36,897 bases of DNA from Mikrocytos mackini. Its lineage: Eukaryota > Endomyxa > Ascetosporea > Mikrocytida > Mikrocytiidae. Below the pieces are notes generated by a model. The model made no database searches and was not told the DNA's origin. It was given only the letters and a program-made list of their open reading frames with translations. This document shows, in pieces, positions 1 through 9,599 of the stretch. The stretch covers positions 1 through 36,897 of the forward strand of contig JASNJN010000206.1 in assembly GCA_030180075.1 (NCBI GenBank), written 5' to 3'. The stretch's first letter is position 1; the number at the start of each line of letters is the position of its first letter. A program made the position numbers and the translations under genes.

Positions 1-1682
1 TAATTTCCTGCGCTTTATCGACATCCCCTTCATTTATTACTGAGAAGCATTTCAAATTCTTTATCGTCATATACCTGTAACTTGTCTTCAAATATGGTTT
101 CTGTGAGTTTGGCTGTTCTGCTTATTACTAGGGCAACTAAAAAATTGCGGGTTAAAATGATAAAAATTGTCATTAAAACCTGTTGTTTATTGCACATAAA
201 ATCCCNAATAATTGCTGTNATTGTCGATAAAATNAGCTGGTATTTCGACGAGCAAAGATTAATAAACTTGAATTTAATCTATTTTCTTGGGGTTTGAATG
301 TATCGATCTTTAATAAACACTTGACTTTTAATATGAATCAATATATGCAATTTATAATTAAAGTTTTTAAGTCCAGGGAAGTATAATTGTTATATCAAGA
401 AAATAGCTTTTTATATGAGGTTGAATAAACAATAATTGAATATGCAAAACACAATTCTCCAAATATTAAAAAAAAAATTGAAAATAAAATTTTTCATTGG
501 TGTACTCAAATACTGAATCTTGAAAATTTTGATAATTATTTGATTATAAACGATAGGTTAATACTTTTAATTTTCATAAAAAAATCCATATTTACCTTAA
601 AAATAGATTTTGACCAAATAGAATACTGTTTTAAAGATACGCCAGGGAGTTCATTGCCCCAATCCATTCAATATCATGATATTTAGCAGTTCTAAAAGAC
701 ACATCAAGCGATATTTTGGAATTTTGCCAGGCTGATTTCTCTCAAAACCAAATATAATGTCAACTTAACCACAAAATAACAACACTTCGTAAGGGTCAGC
801 CTCGAATTCTTCACATCAATCGATGGCATTGTCACAAGAATCTCACTTTCAACTCATCGACTAAATTAAAACCCTCGAAGTCTAGATTTACTATGGTTTC
901 CATCTGATGAAGGAAAGCACACTCTCAGGAGTCTATTTTTTATTCGTAACGTTTTTAACTCGAACTACAAGGAACATGCCAATACGTTTCGGGGAATAAA
1001 CAACCACTAACATTTCAAAGCGAAGGGAAATGATTTAAAATTGGAGATACAAAGTACTATATGGAGGAGGGGCGGTTGCATTCGTTATATGGTAGAACAT
1101 CCTCTCTATTGTCTCCTTTCGCATCATTTTCTACTCAGGAATTTGGGGAAGCTTCCAGGAATCTGATCCACACAAGTTATTACAACACACAGAGGTATAG
1201 ATATAATCTTGGACTGACGTTAATTCTACAACCTTTTTATGAAGGAATAAAATAAATGGTAGAAGAGATCGTATAAAACAAAAAGGTCTACATCAAAGAA
1301 GCTCTACCAAAACATGATTAGTATGACCACTGAATTTTTGATGCAATGTATTAGGCATGTTACCAATAAGCCAAGGAAATAACAAAAGTTCGAATATTTA
1401 CAATAAAGAACGCATTTGGTTGAAAGAAACTGTCTTAGTGGGAAACAACTTCTTTGACAGACGGGCCGGGAACTAAAAAGGATGATAAATGGAAAGTTAT
1501 ATGTTTAAAAGTTTTATTATGATGGCGATTTTTAACTAATAAATTTTTATTCAGTTCAATATTTTAAAATATAAATAAATACCGTGTTTCACAAATTTAT
1601 ATTATATCCAGGAAAATTAATTTTTTTTATCAGTATAATAACAGTTTTGTGAATTATGTTATTGTGTTTCAATAAAATTTGA
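1..1682. other. gene-poor stretch, no supported gene
   Basis: No reading frame here is long or protein-like enough to call; the longest are about 70 codons and show no recognisable motif. Bases 206, 219 and 234 are N. The part from about 620 to 1480 is less AT-rich than the rest and may be decayed transposon sequence, but I cannot name a family. Confidence 0.5.
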
Positions 1683-1690
1683 AATATAGT

Positions 1691-2083
1691 CAGGGTTGGG
1701 AGGTTTAAACCACGAGGTTTAAACCACATGGTTTAAACCGGTTTTTGCCGTCCTGTCCAAAAGGTTTTGGACGTAAAAGACGTCTTAAACCTCCTATTTG
1801 GTAGGGGCTTGAGGGGTCTGAAATTGAAACATGAAATGACCTTTTCCAAAAACGTCACCAAATGATCATAATATTTTGTCTGAACGCTTAATTTTTTGTC
1901 GCCAAAAAACAATAAGCTCAAAAATTTTTATATTAGATTCTTAATAAATTAAACGTCGATCATAAAATTACGAAATATGGTAACCTGAAAAAAGGGTTTT
2001 GGACAGGATTAAACCAGGTTTAAACCTGGATTAAACCACTTGTCCTGTACAAAATGTTATGGACGGTCTTAAACCCCACCCTG
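1691..2083. mobile_element. hAT-type MITE, family A copy 1, with perfect 8-bp TSD
   Basis: A 393-bp element has short imperfect terminal inverted repeats (CAGGGTTGGG at the left end, CCCCACCCTG at the right end) and is flanked by the identical 8-bp direct repeat AATATAGT at 1683-1690 and 2084-2091. CAGGG-type ends plus an 8-bp duplication are the signature of hAT transposition. Subterminal GGTTTAAACC palindromes recur at both ends and may be transposase-binding sites. There is no coding capacity. A decayed second copy lies at 4320-5043. Confidence 0.9.
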
Positions 2084-2091
2084 AATATAGT

Positions 2092-2581
2092 TTGTTAATA
2101 GATTTATTAAACGCTCCTTTGTAGGAGTTTGAGGTCATTTTGAGGGCGATCCGCTCATGTGGTACTCTCAAAGCGCCCTGGATAGTGGTCATAGAGACCG
2201 GTTTATGTTGTATACGCCCATTTAAAATTTTATCTAAGTGTGGATTTCTTTGATAATTTGATGGTTAAAGTTTATCGATTTTTCTTGAACTACTTTAACG
2301 CATTTATATTGGGGATACCACGATGTTAACGGATATTGTAATATTCTCCGACATGGGGAGTTTTTGTTGTGATATTTAAAAATCAAAATTTTGAAAAAAT
2401 GCTTTATTGCGTTTTAAAAAGGCTACAAATTGCATATATTGCTTTTGTAAATGAAAAAGTCAGTTATCGCAGAAATAACTTTTTCATATAAACAAATATT
2501 TATATATGGATGCAATTATAAGTATTATTATACGTTGTTATGATCACATAATCAAATTGCGTTTATAGACTTTTGGTTGCC
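2092..2581. other. intergenic, nothing identified
   Basis: About 490 bp between the MITE and the next gene. I see no gene, tRNA or paired repeat. A slightly GC-richer patch around 2120-2210 could be transposon debris. Confidence 0.4.
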
Positions 2582-3169
2582 CTAATTATCACAGTAAAGT
2601 TTCAAACTTTTCAATGTGATCTTAGAATCGGTCAATTTGTTTCTCGACAATTTGTAGTAATACCGATAACATTTATCCTTTAGATCACGAATGTCCGTGA
2701 AAGAAGACTCAATAATAGGCCATAAAATGTTAAACTTGTAATCAAATTTAACTTTCAAATCTTCTATCATGACAAACACAAGCGCTTTTAAGAGGTTAGA
2801 ACGAAGATAACATGTGTTAGAATGAAAACCTCGATAAGTCATAGAATAAGTCTTCTGATTTAACGTTTTGAGTTTGATATCGAGGGTACAGCCGTTTAAC
2901 TGTCGGTTTTTACACTGGAAATCAACAACATGTGAATTTCCAAACACGCGATTGTTTTTTGTAAAAAGAACAAGCCTTAAGAAGTGCTCTAAAAACGGCT
3001 CATCGTCATTGGTGATAGTGATGAGATTTTCTGGAGATGTATTGGGAGTTGTAAATTCTCTGACTGTAAGTATTGTATGTATCTTCTCTGTAAGCTGAAG
3101 GTCAGATGATTGTTTCGCGCTTGAAGTTGTCAAGTGAGGATCGAGTAAACTTTTGAAAATATTTAACAT
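2582..3169 (-). CDS. hypothetical protein, 195 aa
   Basis: An open frame of 195 codons on the minus strand in otherwise non-coding surroundings. The protein is basic at its C-terminal half, rich in Lys, Leu, Ser and Thr, and has no signal peptide or convincing membrane segment. It contains a run of hydrophobic residues near residues 130-140 (LLKALVFVMIEDL), likely a buried helix. I do not recognise the family. The stop codon lies close to repeat-rich DNA and the upstream side is AT-rich without a clear motif beyond TTTTCAAATG at the start. It could be a lineage-specific microsporidian protein or the surviving piece of a longer gene. Confidence 0.55.
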   Translation of the reverse strand: MLNIFKSLLDPHLTTSSAKQSSDLQLTEKIHTILTVREFTTPNTSPENLITITNDDEPFLEHFLRLVLFTKNNRVFGNSHVVDFQCKNRQLNGCTLDIKLKTLNQKTYSMTYRGFHSNTCYLRSNLLKALVFVMIEDLKVKFDYKFNILWPIIESSFTDIRDLKDKCYRYYYKLSRNKLTDSKITLKSLKLYCDN

Positions 3170-3384
3170 TTGAAAATAACCGGACTTTAGAATATGGTTC
3201 TATATAATTTTGTAGGCACTTTATAATTGAATTTATAGTCTGAATTGGTTCAGAAATGATTTTCGAAAAACATCTAAATAATCGTTAATGCCTTCTTAAG
3301 GACTATCACAAAATTTTAAAATTATATAACAAGATTAAACATCATAATAAACTTATATTGCCAATTTTGTAATATCAAAAGTGT

Positions 3385-3560
3385 GGGGAAAACGTATGAA
3401 TTGGGATTTGGAAGAAAGTGTGGGAATCGGAAGAAAGTGTGGGAATCGGAAGAAAGTGTGGGAAATGGAATCCCAGCCGAGAATTAGGGTTTTGTGGGAA
3501 AATTAGGTTTTTGTGGGAGAATTAGTTTTTTGTGGAAATTTTCAAAAATTTGTGGCAATA
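3385..3560. repeat. degenerate tandem repeat of TGTGGGAA-type units
   Basis: Units such as GGAAGAAAGTGTGGGAATC (about 19 bp) repeat in tandem, then change into TTTTGTGGGAAAATTAGG-like units. The same TGTGGG core reappears in the array at 3787-4000, so the two are probably parts of one satellite field broken by about 230 bp containing N characters. Confidence 0.8.
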
Positions 3561-3786
3561 TTATTCTCAACCCTCGAGATCATGGAAGACACCCTCNNCG
3601 NNAATATAACGTCTTTATTAATAAATATTTATAGCAAACATGAAACAGAGTATACACGGGTTATAAATTGAAAAATCACCTAAATATTATCCTTGTAAAT
3701 AAATATAAGCTATAAATAACCTACTTAGACTTGTTGTCAAAGAATAAACCAAGCGATGATCCCAAATTTAAATGCTGATATTTTGT

Positions 3787-4000
3787 GGTAAGTTTGCAGA
3801 ACTTGTGGAAAATTTTAAAGATATGTGGGAAAATTTAAGTTTTTGTGGAAAATTTTAAAACCTGTGGCGATTTTTAAAACTTGTGGGAAAATTTAAGATT
3901 TGTGGGAAATTTTAAAACTTGTGGGAAATTTTAAAACTTGTGGGAAATTTTAAAACTTGTGGGAAAATTTAAGTTTTTGTGGGAATATTTAAGTGAGCCT
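3787..4000. repeat. tandem repeat, 19-20 bp unit AACTTGTGGGAAATTTTAA
   Basis: About ten units with the core TTGTGGGAAA(A)TTTAA. The most regular stretch, around 3890-3965, repeats a 19-bp unit almost exactly; flanking units vary by 1-3 bases. The strand is strongly asymmetric (G on plus, hardly any C). No coding function is apparent. A minisatellite is the simplest reading. Confidence 0.9.
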
Positions 4001-4319
4001 AATTCTACTGCGAAGTAAACTGCGAGATAGTTTGTGTTAATTGTGGAATATGTAAATCGCGGTATTCATGTACGTGCCTATCTTTCACATTAAAAAGGAA
4101 GTCGGCAAGCACATCCATGCTACACATATCAAAGCATGGCTCAAAGTGATGTTTTCAATGAGTCACGGGAAATAGAAAAGGATGGGATGGTGTCAAAGAG
4201 ATTGTAAAAAAGAAATGGGAAATATTAATAAGATCATACATGATTAATGAGACAGTATGGCGAACTTGACTGTGCTTGTTGTGAAATGACTGAGACATTA
4301 CGAAAAGATATAGGTCGTA

Positions 4320-5043
4320 CAGGATTGGGAGTTTTGAACCAAATGGTTTAAATTAGAGGTGAGAATTTTGCCATTTTTGAGAACCGCCCGAACCGATCCG
4401 CCAAACGGGCGGATGGTATCACGTTTCTGAACCGTTTAATTTTCATTGAAAATCCTAAAAAATTCGAATTGTTTAAAAAAATTTATAAAGAAAAATCATT
4501 TAAAAAGAGCAATTAAAAACTATTATTATCTTAAAACATACCCAAACTTGTTTAGAATATAGTTTAGATGCTAAGAAAATTATATTTGTTTTGGAAATCT
4601 CTAATAAAAAGATATGTTACCTGTTAATGCGAATTTTTGGGAAAACGACCCCTTCGCTGCGTGAAACCGAACTGCACTGTTCAGTTTTCAGACAGGCGGG
4701 TTGATAATTCTCACATCTAGTTTATACCGGTTTTTGCCGTCCTGCCCAAAAGGGTTTGGACGCAAAAGACGTCTTGAACCCCTATTTGGGAGGGCTTGGG
4801 GTTTGAAATTGAAATGTGAAATGACCCTTTCAAAATAGTCATCAACTTATCATAATATTTTGTTTGAAAGCTTAATTTTTGTCATCATAAAACAATAAAC
4901 TCAATTTTTACTTTGTTACATTTCTAATAAATTAAACTTCTACCATAACATTGCGATATATCGTAACATGAAAAAAGTGGGTTTGGGCAGGATTAAACTA
5001 CTTGGCCTGTACAAAAGGTTTTGGGCGATCTAGACCCATACGG
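4320..5043. mobile_element. hAT-type MITE, family A copy 2, degenerate and interrupted
   Basis: Outside the nested insertion at 4354-4719, this sequence follows copy 1 (1691-2083) almost base for base in order: CAGGATTGGG start, CCGGTTTTTGCCGTCCTG block, TGGACGCAAAAGACGTCTT block and GGGCAGGATTAAAC near the end. The ends have drifted and no target duplication is visible, so this is an older insertion than copy 1. Confidence 0.85.
4354..4719. mobile_element. hAT-type MITE, family B, nested in family A copy 2
   Basis: A 366-bp insertion with ends TAGAGGTGAGAATT and AATTCTCACATCTA (inverted repeats with one mismatch). Flanks are GTTTAAAT (4346-4353) and GTTTATAC (4720-4727); each differs by one base from GTTTAAAC, the sequence at the same place in the uninterrupted copy 1. 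That identifies an 8-bp target duplication in GTTTAAAC. Internally it has GC-rich palindromic blocks (CCGCCCGAACC, CGGGCGGAT). No coding sequence. Confidence 0.9.
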
Positions 5044-5051
5044 GATAAAAG

Positions 5052-5414
5052 TAGACATTTAAATTATCGATCTTGACATTATCGATTATCGAAATAATAG
5101 TGGATTTTTCGATAATCGATATATCGAAAATCAATATGCGAGTTTTACTATTATTTCGAAATAAATTTTGTTGTAATTGATTATCAAGAGCATAATTCGG
5201 CTAATCTACAATAAACTGGGGTATTATGATAAGATTTTAGTGTTATGAACGAAATTTTTAATATTCTCATCGAAATATCGAAATTTATATAAATTTAGCT
5301 TTTAAATACCTCCCACGTAAAAAGCAGAATTTATCGAAAAATCATGTTTATCATATCGAAAAAATTTATCGATTTATCGATTTTTTTAATAATCGATAAA
5401 ATTTTAAATGTCTA
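5052..5414. mobile_element. hAT-type MITE, family C, with perfect 8-bp TSD
   Basis: A 363-bp element with inverted ends TAGACATTTAAA and TTTAAATGTCTA, flanked by the identical octamer GATAAAAG at 5044-5051 and 5415-5422. The interior is packed with ATCGAT/TTATCGA palindromes close to both ends, which may be subterminal binding motifs. It has no coding capacity. It abuts the decayed right end of family A copy 2, so this locus is a stacked insertion hotspot. Confidence 0.92.
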
Positions 5415-5429
5415 GATAAAAGCGCTACA

Positions 5430-5810
5430 GTTTTTGACAGGACACACTGGAATCCTCACCAAGAGATCCATAGACAACCTGAAGACGTTCAGAGCGATAA
5501 CTATAATTGCAAACTCTAATGGTGGTTCGCTCTGCAACGGCGTCACAATGTAAAATGTCGTGGCAACGATCCTGAATGTAACCCAAAAAAGGTCACTCAG
5601 GAACTCCTAAAGGGGTAGGAAGTCATGATCTGACGAAATTCCTGAGAAATAACCCAAGATCAGAATTGCCTGAAGCCTTCCAAAAGAAGCTGCATAGAGC
5701 TTATTAAACAGAATATTGCGTAACCCCCCAAGACAACAGGTTAACGAAATTTTGGATAGCCGAGAGACTGGCTGAAGTGACCAGGCGAAAACACCTCTGA
5801 AATTTAATAA
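5430..5810 (+). pseudogene. coding-like remnant, probably old transposon
   Basis: The stretch is clearly less AT-rich than its neighbours and short plus-strand frames have protein-like composition, for example 28 codons at about 5620-5704 (reading GSHDLTKFLRNN then PEAFQKKLHRAY before a stop). Frames are broken repeatedly. I do not recognise the domain. A retroelement fragment is possible. Confidence 0.3.
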
Positions 5811-6015
5811 ATAATTGTATACGTGATGTTGTTATGCATTTTTGTAACAATTAATATTTCCATTACCATCCATCGCCTCTTTAATCACTAACATACCTTG
5901 ATATCGTTCTGAAATACACATTTTAACTTAGAAAACCACGAACATGTACATAAAGCAGCTTTTGTGATTTAAGTTTGTTTCTTCAAATTTAACTTTTGAT
6001 TTTTGAAAATCATTT

Positions 6016-8304
6016 ATGAACACCTTCAGACAACGAGACTACGCAAACATACTAGGAAACAACGGAGTGGATGTGTACACGCTCAAACAATACATGTGTT
6101 CAATCGCCAAATCTAAGTTTTCCTTTTCTACATCTTACGAAGATTCACCTTCTTCCTTCTCTGTAGAAGGAAACCTGATTGACTTTGCAGCATCACAATC
6201 AAATTCCAATATCATTCACCTTCTTACTAACAGTACTAATGACGGCGCTTACTCAGTATCTTTGTTCGATACCAAAACAAACTCTTCTTCTGTTTTACTC
6301 ACCCTCCCCGTCGACCAATACTCCCCCAACTCATTAAACAACATTAGTTACAACAATAACAACAATATATTATTGTCGGGGAAACAATTTACTATTTTAT
6401 CCATTACAAACAAAGAAAGTCTATTCAAATATCCCAAACAACAAACAGACAATACTAAATACAACTTCATTGATCCCAAATCAAATAAAAAAGTAGTAAC
6501 AGTGTTCTCTTCTTTGAACACAATAGACAACACTATATATGTCTTCGATACGAGAAAGGAAGCTCCCATATTCACAATACCTGTAGAAGTGGAGACTACC
6601 AAAGAATATTACGGTCATTTTTGGAATATTTATGAGGGAACCCAGTTATTCATATTCACTAAAAAGGGGATGAAAGTTGTCGAGCTGAGGTCACTGAATA
6701 AGCCCATACTAACTTTAAACACAAATATTATAGATAGTGTTGTTTTAAATAGTGCAAATAATAACGGCGATATAAAGTACCTGTTTCTTACCAATGAAAA
6801 GAGAATATTATTTTATAATAAGAAATTACAGGATTTAGGCTCCATAGATATTGACATTCATAATAGTAGTACTGAGGACGAAAAGCTGTCCTTTGTTTGT
6901 GGTGGTGATATTAGCAGTGTTAAAATACAGTGTGGTGATAGAATAGAAGGAATAGATATAAATTACAAAAAAAAGGTTAGAGTTAATAATAATATTAACG
7001 AAAATAATGTGAGAAAACTTTGTTTGAAGAAAGGCAAAGAAGAACAGAACAAGGGCAGTGAGTTGGGAACTGAAATTAAAGAACTAATAGAAAAGTACAA
7101 AGAAGGAAAATTACAGTCATTTTTTGACAGTTACAAAGTTAAAGATACAAATGGTACTGATACCAACAATGAAAATAATATTAGTGCAGCTACTGATGTT
7201 GATACTTCAAACAAAGAAGACCTTGAGACTAGCTTCTTTGACTCTATAGCTACTACGGAAATAACTCCTAATAATACCAATACAAATAACAATACCAATG
7301 AAAATAAAACATTAGAATCAGACATTGCACTATTATTGTTAGAAAAAGATTTTACATCTCTAATAGGATTAGTAAAAGATACTATCAATAGTAACAAACA
7401 AATAACCGAAGAAGAAAAATATAAATTGAAAAGCCTAGTTTATTTCGTTTACTACTTAACCATACAACAAACCAATTCAAATAAAGAAGTGATTAGTTTC
7501 GACAAATATTATTTGGAGTGTTATTTAAAGGAACAGTTAAAAGAAACAACTTCTTATTTAATTGCAAATTTAATAAGCCATTATATTGACAACAAAAAAG
7601 AAAAACTTATATTATTGCTTGAACCTACTAAAAACAACCATTTAAGAATATACAATGTTATCAAAAAGAACAACATTGAATTTGGTGGAATAAATAGTAT
7701 GATAGATAAAATGGTGTTTATAGACCCAGTATTTAGTGTTGCGATAACTTTGTCTATGAACCATGAATGTTTTGTTGAGTTAATAAAGAAGCTACAATTA
7801 AAAAGAAGAATAAAAATCGAAATAGTCAATTTATATAACAATAAATACAACACGAAAAAGAGTGAGGATGATACGAATGTTTTAATTAATGCCATAAATA
7901 AAGAGGATAGTAAAGATGCATTTGAAGATGTTACAGAAAAGTTTACAAGTAGTAATGAGAAAGATAATGAAGATAATATACAAAATAATATCGGTAAAGT
8001 CAAAGAAACTAGAAAAGTGGATGGGTTGATACAACTCGATATTAGTAAAGATAAACTTAATAACAACGATATAAAGAAGTTATTTATTGCTACAAAGAAG
8101 ATTTATGAATTAAAGTTGGATAAATTGGAGAACGAACTATTGAATAAATTAAATGACTTTATTGAATTAGTAAATGATAAGAACATTAAAGAAGCAGATA
8201 AAGTACGAACAGAAATAGTAAAAGCATATTGGAAAAAACATAAGGGATGGTTAATAAACTTAGTAACCATCATGAGTATACTGAAGAAAGCAACAAGTAA
8301 ATAA
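6016..8304 (+). CDS. SEC31: Sec31-like COPII outer-coat protein, 762 aa
   Basis: Sec31 pairs with Sec13 to form the outer cage of COPII vesicles budding from the ER. The N-terminal 330 residues read as a degenerate WD40 propeller. An FFDSI motif at residues 407-411 is followed by an Asn-rich linker and a helical segment (about 440-600) that includes the ALLLLEKDF stretch expected of the Sec31 alpha-solenoid. The last 75 residues, ending in AYWKKHKGWLINL, resemble the SRA1-like C-terminal domain of Sec31. The protein is much shorter than fungal or animal Sec31 (usually over 1,200 aa) and lacks a proline-rich region, as expected for microsporidian reduction. The start is the first ATG after an AAATTTAAC motif at about 5984. 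It converges with the next gene, with 36 bp between stops. Identification is by motif order and is fairly but not fully secure. Confidence 0.72.
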   Translation: MNTFRQRDYANILGNNGVDVYTLKQYMCSIAKSKFSFSTSYEDSPSSFSVEGNLIDFAASQSNSNIIHLLTNSTNDGAYSVSLFDTKTNSSSVLLTLPVDQYSPNSLNNISYNNNNNILLSGKQFTILSITNKESLFKYPKQQTDNTKYNFIDPKSNKKVVTVFSSLNTIDNTIYVFDTRKEAPIFTIPVEVETTKEYYGHFWNIYEGTQLFIFTKKGMKVVELRSLNKPILTLNTNIIDSVVLNSANNNGDIKYLFLTNEKRILFYNKKLQDLGSIDIDIHNSSTEDEKLSFVCGGDISSVKIQCGDRIEGIDINYKKKVRVNNNINENNVRKLCLKKGKEEQNKGSELGTEIKELIEKYKEGKLQSFFDSYKVKDTNGTDTNNENNISAATDVDTSNKEDLETSFFDSIATTEITPNNTNTNNNTNENKTLESDIALLLLEKDFTSLIGLVKDTINSNKQITEEEKYKLKSLVYFVYYLTIQQTNSNKEVISFDKYYLECYLKEQLKETTSYLIANLISHYIDNKKEKLILLLEPTKNNHLRIYNVIKKNNIEFGGINSMIDKMVFIDPVFSVAITLSMNHECFVELIKKLQLKRRIKIEIVNLYNNKYNTKKSEDDTNVLINAINKEDSKDAFEDVTEKFTSSNEKDNEDNIQNNIGKVKETRKVDGLIQLDISKDKLNNNDIKKLFIATKKIYELKLDKLENELLNKLNDFIELVNDKNIKEADKVRTEIVKAYWKKHKGWLINLVTIMSILKKATSK

Positions 8305-8340
8305 TTATCACATTGAATAGTAAAAGTATATTTATTTAAC

Positions 8341-9582
8341 TTAATTCAATAAATTTATATCTGTCACTATTGTTCCATTCAATTTACTATATCTATTGAA
8401 TAATTCTTTAATAAAGATACATTTTATCATATCATTTATAAACAAATTATTATGTACTATCAACCTCTCTAGTTCGTTACTTATATAGTTATGGTAGAAC
8501 TTTAAATTGCGAATAGAACTTTTCTCGTACATCAAAACTAATTCGTTTAAATCATCAAAGTCAGTCAATGGGGAGTATGAATGCGCATACGGTGTCTTTT
8601 TAATTCCAAACTCATTTAAATAACTATCAATTAAGTTGTCAATATTGTTTGTGTCTACGATTAATTTCATTGTTAATACTTCTTTAATTGGTTTGTTTGA
8701 ACTATGAGTGTTATTTTTTAATTCTATCATTTGCGACTCCATTTCATCTGTTATTCTTTCAAGTAATTGAATATTCGATTTAATAATTTCTGTTAAGTTG
8801 TTTATAGAATTAATAGTAATCTTTTCACTTTGGTTCGTTAATTTTAGAACAAGGATTTGTTCAAAATATGTTATTTTCCCTCTAATAGCTTTTAATGTTC
8901 TTTCTGAAAGCTCTGAGCAGTTATTTAATGCATCTATAAACCCATGGCTTTTATCATTAACATAACAGTACGTCAATTTTGCATTCATTGATTCGTTAAA
9001 TCTTAAACAAACATCTTTATATGTTGCAATTATATCTAACAATGTATTGTTAAGTGATAAAAGTGTGTAATACCTTCCTTTCCCTTTTACATCGATACCC
9101 TTATTTTTATTTTTATCTTTATCTTTATTATTGTATAAAGTCAATGTTTTAAAGATAGGATGATTGATTAAAGAAGACTCCAAATTAAAGTGTACTAATA
9201 ATTCACCTGTATGTTTACTTTCATTCAATTGTATTCTTTTATTGTTTATTGAATTAAAATCTTCCAATAATTTCTTTATTCGTTTCCCTTTATTCAATTC
9301 AAGCTTTAAAGTTTTTATATCAGTGTTATATATTTTTGTTAGATTATACTGCATTAGAAACATCTGTAGAAATTCTGCATAAACGTTTCTGTAGTCTCTA
9401 AAAATATATTCTAGTTCTATTAATTTATCTTTCTCTGTTAATTCGGCGTCTTTCTTATTTGTATTCAATTTGTAGTATCTTAAAGAAGGAGATAGCGAAC
9501 ATGTGATATTAGTATAAAGGCTACTAAAACCCCAAATAAGTGCAAGTAGCCTAATAGTTGTGTTGGATTTAAAAGATAACAT
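8341..9582 (-). CDS. putative secreted/anchored lineage-specific protein, 413 aa
   Basis: Not recognised. Residues 7-29 are hydrophobic and end with a small-residue pattern (NITCS) like a signal-peptide cleavage site, so the protein probably enters the secretory pathway. The rest is mostly predicted helix, rich in Asn, Leu, Lys and Ile, with a Lys/Asp/Asn run near residues 150-165, several N-x-S/T sites and four cysteines. The start codon is only 17 bp after the stop of the upstream same-strand gene (9600-10769), so the two may be co-transcribed or share regulation. Together with its two upstream neighbours it forms a cluster of exported-looking proteins. Surface or host-exposed proteins are plausible; function unknown. 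Confidence 0.7.
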   Translation of the reverse strand: MLSFKSNTTIRLLALIWGFSSLYTNITCSLSPSLRYYKLNTNKKDAELTEKDKLIELEYIFRDYRNVYAEFLQMFLMQYNLTKIYNTDIKTLKLELNKGKRIKKLLEDFNSINNKRIQLNESKHTGELLVHFNLESSLINHPIFKTLTLYNNKDKDKNKNKGIDVKGKGRYYTLLSLNNTLLDIIATYKDVCLRFNESMNAKLTYCYVNDKSHGFIDALNNCSELSERTLKAIRGKITYFEQILVLKLTNQSEKITINSINNLTEIIKSNIQLLERITDEMESQMIELKNNTHSSNKPIKEVLTMKLIVDTNNIDNLIDSYLNEFGIKKTPYAHSYSPLTDFDDLNELVLMYEKSSIRNLKFYHNYISNELERLIVHNNLFINDMIKCIFIKELFNRYSKLNGTIVTDINLLN

Positions 9583-9599
9583 TTAAACTTTTAACAATG

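Noticed and set aside
1061-1255. 64-codon plus-strand ORF
   Set aside because: No motif, no promoter-like context and no extension; likely chance in a slightly GC-richer patch.
3787-4000. CRISPR-like array
   Set aside because: Units are contiguous without unique spacers and the genome is eukaryotic; it is a minisatellite.
6348-8066. Minus-strand open frames of 84-161 codons opposite SEC31
   Set aside because: They are antisense shadows of the Asn/Lys-rich SEC31 frame, with the resulting Leu/Ser/Phe-rich composition.
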